A DNA stretch of 64,000 nt, taken from assembly GCF_036013915.1 (NCBI RefSeq), contig NZ_CP107899.1, forward strand, positions 2,108,001 to 2,172,000, read 5' to 3'. A program made the position numbers and the translations under genes. Of the stretch, positions 57,724 through 64,000 are shown piece by piece (positions within the stretch are counted from its first letter, which is position 1; every line of letters starts with the position of its first letter). Source of the stretch: Streptomyces sp. NBC_00464. Lineage in GTDB: Bacteria; Actinomycetota; Actinomycetes; Streptomycetales; Streptomycetaceae. Below the pieces are notes generated by a model. The model was given only the letters and a program-made list of their open reading frames with translations, did no database searches and was not told where the DNA came from.

Positions 57724-60657
57724 TCAGCCGCCGCTGTCGGCACTGGCCGACGCCGCCGGCTTCTTCGATTCGTCCGCCGTGCTCGGGCTGCCGGACTTGG
57801 GCTGGGCGGCGGCTGCCCGCTCCAGCGCGTCCTGCAGCTCGTCCTGGGCCTTGCCGTAGGCGGTCCAGTCCTGTTCCTTCAGGGCCGTCTCACCTGCCGT
57901 GTAGGCCTTCTGCGCATCGGCGATCGCCTTCTTCAGCGCGGCATCACCGGTGGCCGGCGGCTCCGTGGTGTCACCAGGCGGTTCCGTGGTGTCGCCCGGT
58001 GGCTCGGCCGTATCGGAGCCGTCCACCCCGAAGACCGCGTTGAGCGCCTCCCCGAGACTGTTCTCGAAGACGATCTTCGATCCGTACGAGGCGGCAACCT
58101 TGCGCAGCAGCGGATAGTTCTGCGTGCCACCGCGCGTGTACACCGGCTCGATATAGAGGAAGCCCCCTTCGAGCGGCACGGTGAGCAGGTTGCCGTACTC
58201 GATGTCGGAGTCGGTTCCCTTGAGGTTTCTCACGAACTCGGCGACGTCGTCGTTGCCGTTGAGCTCACTCTGTACCTGGCCGGGGCCCTTCACCGTGGTG
58301 GTGACTCTGAGCAGTCTTATCGTGCCGTAGTCCTTGCTGGCGGCATCGGCGTCGACCGCCATGAACGCCCCGAGGTCGGGTCGCCCCTTGGGGGTGAACG
58401 TCGTCGTCAGCGAGAACTTCTGAGCCGTCTGATCCGGCATCTTTATGCTCAGGTAGTACGGCGGAACGGCGCCGGACTCCTTGTTGGTCGGGTCGTCCGG
58501 GACCTGCCACGCGTCACTGCCGCTGTAGAACTGCGCGGGGCTCGTGACGTGGTAGCGGGTGAGCAGCTCGCGCTGCACCTTGAACAGGTCCTGCGGGTAA
58601 CGCAGGTGGTCCATGAGGTCCTGCGGAATGTCCGCCTTGGCCTTCACGGTCCCCGGGAACGCCTTGCGCCAGGTCTTGAGAACCGGGTCCTCGGTGTCCC
58701 ACTCGTACAGCGTGACCTTGCCGTCGTACGCGTCGACGGTGGCCTTCACCGAGTTGCGGATGTAGTTGACCTGGTTCTGCTGGGCGACGACCGCGCGCTG
58801 GTTGGTGGTCAGCGAGTCGGCCGTGGTGTCACCGAGCGTCGTGCGCGAGGCGTACGGGTAGCCGTTGGTCGTGGTGTAGGCGTCGACGACCCACTGGATC
58901 TTCCCGTTGACCACGGCCGGGTAGGCGTCGCCGTCGATGGTCAGCCATGGGGCGACCGCCTCGACGCGCTCCTTCGGGGTGCGGTTGTAGAGGATCCTCG
59001 AACCCTCGCCGATGGCTCCCGAGTACAGGATCTGCGGTTCGCTGAACGCCACCGCGTAGGCGGCGCGGTTGAACGCGCTGGAGAGGCTGACGCCGCTCTT
59101 GCCCTTGTAACTGGTGGTCTTCTCGCCGTCCTCCTCGTAGTCGAGCTCCTTCTGGGGCCCGCCGACGATGGAGTACTGCTCGGTCTTCTCGCCGTAGTAG
59201 ATCTCCTGCTGGTACTTGCCCAGCTCGCCGGTGGTCGGCAGGCCGGACTCGGTGAAGTCGGGAGATCCCTTCGGGTTCTTGCCTGTGGTGGTGCCCCGGG
59301 CTGCGATCGCGCCGTAGCCGTGGGTGTAGGTGAAGTGGTCGTTGATCCAGTTGCGCTTGGGGATGCCCTGGAGGTTGAGCTCGCGCAGACCGATGACCGT
59401 GTCCTGCTCCTTGCCGGCCGCGTCCTTGTAGCGGTCGACGTCCAGCGTCTTGGGGAACTGGTAGTAGTTCCTCTTCTGCTGGAGCTGCTGGAAGGCCGGA
59501 GAGACGACGTTGGGGTCCATCACCCGGTAACTGGCCGCGGCATCCGCGCTGGCACGGAGCTTCGCGTCGTCGTCCGTGGTGGACTTGCCCGCGTAGTCGG
59601 TGACCTTGGCGTCATCGATGTCGTAGGCGTCACGCGTGGCCTTGATGTTCTTCTGGATGAACGGGGCTTCCTTGGCCTGCTCGTTCGGCTGGACCTGGAA
59701 CTTCTGCACGATCGCCGGGTAGAGCCCGCCGATCAGGATCGCGGAGAGGACCATCAGCCCGAACCCGATCACCGGGAGCTGCCAGGTGCGGCGCCAGAGC
59801 GTCGCGAAGAACAGCACGGCGCAGATCGCGGCGATGCAGAACAGGATGGTCTTCGCCGGCAGATAGGCGTTGGCGTCGACGTACCGCAGGCCCGTCCAGT
59901 TGTCCGTGGCCTTGAAGTCGCTGGACTTCACGGCCAGCCCGTAGCGGTCGAGCCAGTAGGCCACGGCCTTCAGCGCGACGAAGATGCCGAGCAGCACCGA
60001 GAGATGGCCGGTGGCCGCCCCCGTCGCCCGCGCGCCGGGGCTGGTGATGCGCAACCCGCCGTACAGGTAGTGGGTCAGCGCGGCGGCGATCAGCGAGAGC
60101 ACCGTCGCCGCGAAGCCGAAGCCCAGCAGGAAGCGGTACCACGGCAGGTCGAAGGCGTAGAAGGACACATCCAGGTGGAACTGGGGGTCCTTCTGACCGA
60201 ACGACACCCCGTTCACATACATCAGCCAGGTACGCCACTGGCCGGAGGCGGACGCTCCGGCGATCAGACCGACGAGCGCGGTGATCGCGAGCAGCACCCA
60301 CTTCTTGTACGGGGCGAGGCTCATCCGGTAGCGGTCCAGGCTCTGCTGCTCCAGCGACATCGCGCTCAGCGGCGGCCGGAGCCGGTGCGCGAGCCAGATG
60401 TTCACACCGATGGCGACGGCCATCAGCAGTCCGAAGACGAGGAACAGCCCGATCTTGGTCCACAGAGTGGTGGTGAAGACGGATGAGAACCCGACCGACC
60501 TGTACCAGAGCCAGTCCGTCCAGAACCCGGAGAACATGACGAACGCCATGGCGAGGACCGCCAGGACGCCCAGTGTCATGAGCAGGGTTCGGGCGCGCCG
60601 GGACGGGCGGCCGACTCTGATCCGTGGCCCGGTCGGGCCTCCGCCGCGGTCCGGCAT
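57724..60657 (-). CDS. UPF0182-family large membrane protein
   Basis: The 977-residue protein has seven membrane helices in residues 20-350 and a large extracellular domain (about 350-900), with conserved blocks such as [36 protein letters not shown] and [14 protein letters not shown] threonine/proline linker ([18 protein letters not shown]) and a charged coiled tail follow. This is the UPF0182 family of actinobacteria and cyanobacteria, of unknown function. The ATG at 60657 ([10 protein letters not shown]) gives the usual start; GTG 60678 is an alternative. A tandem DNA repeat encodes the TTEPPGD repeats. The divergent PPA1309 gene begins 127 bp away. Confidence 0.9.
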   Translation of the reverse strand: MPDRGGGPTGPRIRVGRPSRRARTLLMTLGVLAVLAMAFVMFSGFWTDWLWYRSVGFSSVFTTTLWTKIGLFLVFGLLMAVAIGVNIWLAHRLRPPLSAMSLEQQSLDRYRMSLAPYKKWVLLAITALVGLIAGASASGQWRTWLMYVNGVSFGQKDPQFHLDVSFYAFDLPWYRFLLGFGFAATVLSLIAAALTHYLYGGLRITSPGARATGAATGHLSVLLGIFVALKAVAYWLDRYGLAVKSSDFKATDNWTGLRYVDANAYLPAKTILFCIAAICAVLFFATLWRRTWQLPVIGFGLMVLSAILIGGLYPAIVQKFQVQPNEQAKEAPFIQKNIKATRDAYDIDDAKVTDYAGKSTTDDDAKLRASADAAASYRVMDPNVVSPAFQQLQQKRNYYQFPKTLDVDRYKDAAGKEQDTVIGLRELNLQGIPKRNWINDHFTYTHGYGAIAARGTTTGKNPKGSPDFTESGLPTTGELGKYQQEIYYGEKTEQYSIVGGPQKELDYEEDGEKTTSYKGKSGVSLSSAFNRAAYAVAFSEPQILYSGAIGEGSRILYNRTPKERVEAVAPWLTIDGDAYPAVVNGKIQWVVDAYTTTNGYPYASRTTLGDTTADSLTTNQRAVVAQQNQVNYIRNSVKATVDAYDGKVTLYEWDTEDPVLKTWRKAFPGTVKAKADIPQDLMDHLRYPQDLFKVQRELLTRYHVTSPAQFYSGSDAWQVPDDPTNKESGAVPPYYLSIKMPDQTAQKFSLTTTFTPKGRPDLGAFMAVDADAASKDYGTIRLLRVTTTVKGPGQVQSELNGNDDVAEFVRNLKGTDSDIEYGNLLTVPLEGGFLYIEPVYTRGGTQNYPLLRKVAASYGSKIVFENSLGEALNAVFGVDGSDTAEPPGDTTEPPGDTTEPPATGDAALKKAIADAQKAYTAGETALKEQDWTAYGKAQDELQDALERAAAAQPKSGSPSTADESKKPAASASADSGG

Positions 60658-60784
60658 CTGGAAAGCCAACGTGCGCACCTCAAAGTTCGCGGTCGTGTGG
60701 AGCGGGCCCAGCGATCGTAGAGCCCACCTATGCAACTTACTGAGGCTTTACCTAGTTCCCGTTCCGGGGGCGGAAGGAGGCAGG

Positions 60785-61354
60785 ATGTTGTCCATGCCCA
60801 ACGTTTCCCCCTCAGGCCCTCCGATGGCCGCGAGCCCGCTCACCGTCGCCGTGCTCGAAATCGACGAGTACATCTCCGGCCTCGGCTGGGACCAGCCCGC
60901 CCGGCTCTTCGCCCTTGTCGACACCGCACGGCTGCGGGTCCAGGAGCCGGGCCTCGCCGCTCAGCTCGGCCTCGACGACGACGGCTCGAAGACCGCCGCA
61001 CTCACCCCTATCGAGCAGGAGGAGCTTCCCGCAGGTACCGCACTGGACGAGTTCCTCGCCACGATCGCCTGGCCCGACGCGGTCGTCGGGTGCGCGATGA
61101 CGGTCGAGCGGCTGATGCTGCCGCCGTCCGCCGAGGCCTCCGTACCGGAGGGTCTCAACGACGCCCAGCTGACCAAGTGGGTGGCCAAGCACCCCGACCG
61201 GCAGGAGGTGCGGATGACCGTGGCCGTCCTGCGGGACGGCGCCCGCGAGTCCGCCGTACGCCTGCGGGAGAAGGACTCGCCCAACGACGTGCTGACCGGC
61301 GCCGGCCTGGTGCCGGGGCTGGCCGAGGCGCTGGCCGCGACCTTCGAGTCCTGA
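60785..61354 (+). CDS. PPA1309-family protein of unknown function
   Basis: The roughly 189-residue soluble protein has the PPA1309-family sequence: LTVAVLEIDEYISGLGWDQP at the start, FALVDTARLRVQEP, the central TALDEFLATIAWPDAVVGCA and a C-terminal GAGLVPGLAEALAAT. It occurs beside UPF0182 genes in many Streptomyces, which hints at a link, but no function has been shown as far as I know. ATG 60785 follows GGAAGGAGG directly; ATG 60794 is an alternative with longer spacing. No membrane segment. Confidence 0.8.
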   Translation: MLSMPNVSPSGPPMAASPLTVAVLEIDEYISGLGWDQPARLFALVDTARLRVQEPGLAAQLGLDDDGSKTAALTPIEQEELPAGTALDEFLATIAWPDAVVGCAMTVERLMLPPSAEASVPEGLNDAQLTKWVAKHPDRQEVRMTVAVLRDGARESAVRLREKDSPNDVLTGAGLVPGLAEALAATFES

Positions 61355-61381
61355 CCCCGCCGTCCCGCCCCGGGAGCGCGT

Positions 61382-62470
61382 TCAGCCTGTCGAGCAGCTC
61401 GGCAGTGCGGCCGCGTCCCCGGTGCGGATCTTCTCCAGCGACTTCTTGGCGTCGTCGATGGTCTTGACCCGCACCAGGGTGAGACCGTCCGGGGTGTCGG
61501 AGGCGGCCGCCTTGCAGTTCTCGTCGGGTGTCAGGAAGTAGCGCGCGCCGGCGTTGCGCGCGCCGACCAGCTTCATGTTGATCCCGCCGATCGGGCCGAC
61601 CTTGCCCTTGTCGTCGATCGTCCCGGTGCCGGCGATGAACTTGCCGCCCGTCAGCTGACCCGGGGTCAGCTTGTCGACGATGCCGAGGGAGAACATCAGA
61701 CCGGCGCTCGGGCCGCCGACGTCGGCAAGCTTGATGTCGATCTCGAACGGGAAGGTGTGGTCCGTCCCCGCCTGGATGCCGACGATCGCGCGGTTCTCCT
61801 TGGGGGCCTTCTCCGTGGTGATGGTGATCTTCTCGGTGCCCTCGGGCTCCTTGCCGGCCTTCTCGGCCGCCGCCGCGGTCTTGGCGGGGATGACCGTGAA
61901 GGTGACGTCCTGGCCGGGCTTGTGCTTGGTGACGAGCTTCGCCACGTCCTCGGGCTGCTTGACCGCTGCACCGTCGACGGCCTTGATCACGTCGCCCGCG
62001 TGCAGCTTGCCCTGTGAGGGACTGTCCTTGATGACCGTGGAGACCACGACCCGTGACGACACCGGGATCCCCAGCTCGGTGAGGGCCGCGACCTTGGCGC
62101 TCTCCTGGGACTGGCTGAACTCCTCGGCGTTCTCCTGCGTCGACTGCTCCTCGGTCTTGCCGTCCGGGTACAGCGTGTCGTGCGGCACGACCACACTGTC
62201 GTGGCCCAGCCATCCGTAGACGGCCTCGACAAGGTTCATGTGGTAGTCGGCGCCGGTGACCCTGACCGTCGTCATGTTGAGGTTGCCGGAGGTCTCGTAC
62301 GTCTTGTGCCCGGTGATCTGCAGGACGGGCGCGCCGTCGACCTTGCCGAGTGTGTTCACGGTCGGCCCGGGGGACATCTCCGAGTACGGCACTTTAATCA
62401 GCACGCCTGCGCAGAGCAGCGCGATCAGGATCAGGGTGGAGGCGAGCATCGTCGCGGTGCGGCGTGGCAT
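61382..62470 (-). CDS. PDZ-domain Lon-like serine protease (YlbL family)
   Basis: The 362-residue protein has an N-terminal membrane anchor (MLASTLILIALLCAGVLIKV), a PDZ domain (about residues 125-200, with DSPSQGKLHAGDVIKAVDG) and a C-terminal Lon-protease-like domain with the Ser in VGGPSAGLMFSLGIVD and the Lys in GGINMKLVGARNAG, the Ser-Lys dyad. YlbL-type proteases are extracytoplasmic and may remove membrane or secreted proteins. It converges with the PPA1309 gene, with 27 bp between the stops. Confidence 0.88.
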   Translation of the reverse strand: MPRRTATMLASTLILIALLCAGVLIKVPYSEMSPGPTVNTLGKVDGAPVLQITGHKTYETSGNLNMTTVRVTGADYHMNLVEAVYGWLGHDSVVVPHDTLYPDGKTEEQSTQENAEEFSQSQESAKVAALTELGIPVSSRVVVSTVIKDSPSQGKLHAGDVIKAVDGAAVKQPEDVAKLVTKHKPGQDVTFTVIPAKTAAAAEKAGKEPEGTEKITITTEKAPKENRAIVGIQAGTDHTFPFEIDIKLADVGGPSAGLMFSLGIVDKLTPGQLTGGKFIAGTGTIDDKGKVGPIGGINMKLVGARNAGARYFLTPDENCKAAASDTPDGLTLVRVKTIDDAKKSLEKIRTGDAAALPSCSTG

Positions 62471-62614
62471 GGAACGACAGTACGGGAAACGCCTGTCAGT
62501 GCACCGCCGGGGCCGGTCCGTACGTGGGCCGCGACCGGGCGCGGCAAGGGCTCCGGGCGGCAGAGGCGAAGGCCACGGACGGCGGATTGGCGACTGCGTA
62601 CGACCGGCGCGGCG

Positions 62615-62803
62615 TCAGACGTTCGATGTCTGCTCGACCGGCTCGGAAGTGGAGTGTGAACGCTCCATCGCTTCACGGAACCTGGCGTAACCGGCGAGCT
62701 CGGTGACGTCACCGGTCGTGCGATTACGGGCAGCCCAGCTCCCCCATATCGCAGCGCCGAACGCAGCGAAAAGCGGAATCAACAACCAGGCGAGTGCTGC
62801 CAT
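62615..62803 (-). CDS. Small membrane-anchored protein
   Basis: This 62-residue protein has one N-terminal membrane helix (ALAWLLIPLFAAFGAAIWGS) and a soluble charged tail ending HSTSEPVEQTSNV. The tail contains a tyrosine/arginine segment GYARFREAMERSH. The function is unknown. It lies upstream of the PDZ-protease gene in the same direction, and such a pair is common in Streptomyces, so a functional tie is possible. ATG 62803 follows GGGAGG. Confidence 0.75.
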   Translation of the reverse strand: MAALAWLLIPLFAAFGAAIWGSWAARNRTTGDVTELAGYARFREAMERSHSTSEPVEQTSNV

Positions 62804-62931
62804 GACGACCTCCCTGCCTCATGAGCAACCGCAACCGAATGATCAGCAGATTAACCATCTGCACGACCAACGCTCATGGCAGGGGTGTGGTTACGCAAAT
62901 CGGGGTGGATTTCCGCCTGCGCGGTTTGCGC

Positions 62932-63393
62932 TCAGCAGGCGCCGACCCACTCCTCCGTGCCGTCGGAGAAACGCTGATGCTTCCAGATCGGAACCTCGTG
63001 CTTGAGGTCGTCGATGAGCTTGCGGCAGGCCTCGAAGGCCTCGGCGCGATGCGGGCAGGAAACCGCCACCACCACCGCGAGATCGCCCACCTCCAGTTCA
63101 CCCACCCGGTGGATGGCGGCCAGTGCCCGGACCGGGAACCCGGCGACGACCTTCTCCGCCACCCGGCGCATCTCGTCCTGCGCCGAGGGGTGGCACGAGT
63201 AGCCCAGCGCCCCGACGTCCTGGCCGCTGTCATGGTTGCGCACGGTGCCGACGAAGAGGGCGGTGCCGCCCGCCGCTGCGTCGCCGACGGCACGGAAGAC
63301 CTCGTCCACGGACAGCGGTGTGTCGCGGATCTCCAGCAGCCGGATGGGGTCCTGTGCTGCCTGCTCGCCGGGGTGGTCATACGTGGGTGCCAT
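62932..63393 (-). CDS. moaE: Molybdopterin synthase catalytic subunit MoaE
   Basis: The 153-residue protein has the MoaE fold: GGTALFVGTVRNHDSGQDV, YSCHPSAQDEMRRVAE, IHRVGELEVGDLAVVVAV with HRAEAFEACRKLIDDLK, and the catalytic-lysine segment LKHEVPIWKHQRFSDG. It transfers sulfur, from the MoaD thiocarboxylate, to cyclic pyranopterin monophosphate for molybdopterin. ATG 63393 gives the normal N terminus; upstream codons in frame are unlikely. moaD is not visible in this window. Confidence 0.93.
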   Translation of the reverse strand: MAPTYDHPGEQAAQDPIRLLEIRDTPLSVDEVFRAVGDAAAGGTALFVGTVRNHDSGQDVGALGYSCHPSAQDEMRRVAEKVVAGFPVRALAAIHRVGELEVGDLAVVVAVSCPHRAEAFEACRKLIDDLKHEVPIWKHQRFSDGTEEWVGAC

Positions 63394-63551
63394 GGCACCC
63401 ATCGTGCCGTACCGCTCCGGCATCACGGAATACGGCTTTCACCCGGCGGGGCGCCGGGCGCCTTGGAGCCTCCTACAGCCGCCGGCCCCGGAGCCACCGC
63501 GTGGCGGGTGCCCGCCGGACGGACTCCGGGCCTCTCCGGGCGGTCAGTGCC

Positions 63552-63586
63552 TGTCAGCCCTGCCTGTACTTGTCAGCCCTGCCTGT
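63552..63586 (+). repeat. 16-bp direct repeat upstream of moaE
   Basis: TGTCAGCCCTGCCTGT occurs at 63552-63567 and 63571-63586, separated by 3 bp. It lies between moaE and the truncated gene. Confidence 0.6.
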
Positions 63587-63622
63587 GTCCCCCCAGCCTG
63601 CGCCTGCCCGCCCCGTCCGGGT

Positions 63623-64000
63623 CTAGAAGCGGCGGCGGGCCTTGCGTGCGCGGCGTACCAGGGCCGCGGTACCGAGCAGTGCCACGGTCGCACCGGCGGC
63701 CCCGGCCGCGGTCGCGTCCTTGCGGCCGAGCCGGCGGCCGGCGACGGTGTGACGCCCCTCGACCTCTTCGAGGAGTGCCGCGAGCACCTCCTCGTTGGTC
63801 CAGCTCGGACGCCACCCCACATCGTGCAACCGGCTCACGCTCACCACCCAGGGATGCATCGTGTACGCCAGGTCGCCCGCCGGCGACGGGGTCAGGCCGA
63901 TCCGGTGCAGCCGGGCCGCCGCGCCGAGCGCGACGGCCGAGGGCAGCTCCATCCGGCGGACGCCGCTGAGCTCCTCGACCTCCGCCTGCTCGAGCCAGCC
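63623..64000 (-). CDS. NAD-dependent epimerase/SDR-like protein, C-terminal part (5' end outside window)
   Basis: The reverse-strand frame is open at the window edge (reading GWLEQAEVEELSGVRR at the start) and ends at 63623. About 125 residues are visible. They show VVSVSRLHDVGWRPSWTNEEVLAALLEEV, the sequence seen in the C-terminal part of actinobacterial NAD-dependent epimerases, followed by a hydrophobic segment (AAGAAGATVALLGTAALV) and a basic tail RRARKARRRF. The catalytic domain lies outside the window, so the assignment rests on the C-terminal pattern. Confidence 0.6.
   Translation of the reverse strand, partial: GWLEQAEVEELSGVRRMELPSAVALGAAARLHRIGLTPSPAGDLAYTMHPWVVSVSRLHDVGWRPSWTNEEVLAALLEEVEGRHTVAGRRLGRKDATAAGAAGATVALLGTAALVRRARKARRRF

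Noticed and set aside
57613..60486. A 957-codon + strand open frame opposite the UPF0182 gene
   Set aside because: Its composition is typical of an antisense frame of a high-GC gene. It also begins inside a tRNA.

Overview
The window is a high-GC chromosomal segment of a Streptomyces. The evidence is the strong G/C third-position bias, many GTG starts and ATGA/GTGA gene overlaps, and a set of hallmark actinobacterial loci: sigH with its anti-sigma factor, wblE, the dasABCD-dasR-nagB aminosugar cluster, sigR-rsrA, a cobalamin-riboswitch-controlled nrdA...nrdB...nrdS locus and a catR-catalase pair. Gene order from sigH to hisN follows the S. coelicolor core chromosome as I remember it, so most of the window is conserved core rather than an accessory island.

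Layout. 1-6.3 kb: the tail of a flavohaemoprotein, an amidase, a PLP enzyme, a Na+/H+ antiporter, a UBP-type zinc-finger protein and the anti-sigma/sigma-H stress operon. 6.4-9.7 kb: a diacylglycerol-kinase-like lipid kinase, wblE and a PdtaS-like histidine kinase. 10-20.3 kb: the GlcNAc/chitobiose module (SIS-domain sugar isomerase, nagB, dasD, dasC, dasB, dasA, dasR, then a sodium:solute symporter pair) with several DasR (dre-like) operators. 20.4-27.6 kb: class Ia ribonucleotide reductase behind a B12 riboswitch. 27.7-38.1 kb: secreted hexosaminidase and peptidase, peptide deformylase, a TPR protein, two overlapping HD-domain membrane genes, rsrA/sigR, a hydrolase and an SRAP/HMCES protein. 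38.1-49.9 kb: M50 protease, aroA-rsgA, an SMR pump, a dipeptide-type ABC system with its divergent binding protein, TetR, hisN and a CBS protein. 49.9-64 kb: catalase/catR, a TauABC-like importer, two identical initiator tRNA genes around a Sel1-repeat gene, a UPF0182 protein, a PDZ/Lon-like protease, moaE and a truncated epimerase-like gene.

The most unusual object is at about 23.75-25.33 kb. An IscB gene (an RNA-guided nuclease ancestral to Cas9, with PLMP, split RuvC, bridge helix and HNH all intact) sits exactly between nrdA and nrdB. It is preceded by a roughly 200-nt stretch that folds like an omega RNA (HEARO RNA), including a 9-bp long-range stem. The right end of the insertion abuts the ATGA that is both the nrdB start and the iscB stop. 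The left end lies just after a consensus Shine-Dalgarno that looks like the displaced nrdB ribosome site. The insertion therefore seems to have separated nrdB from its own RBS and to have placed iscB and its guide RNA downstream of the cobalamin riboswitch. No TnpA or other transposase lies nearby.

Regulatory themes that can be read directly are DasR operators (including one upstream of the PdtaS-like kinase and a related palindrome before the symporter operon), a near-perfect SigR promoter in front of sigR, a sigma-B/H-type promoter in front of the sigH operon, and a palindrome inside the catalase promoter spacer. Repeats include a 22-bp interspersed element present twice, several short tandem arrays and many long terminator hairpins between convergent genes. 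I saw no CRISPR array, rRNA, integrase or prophage.
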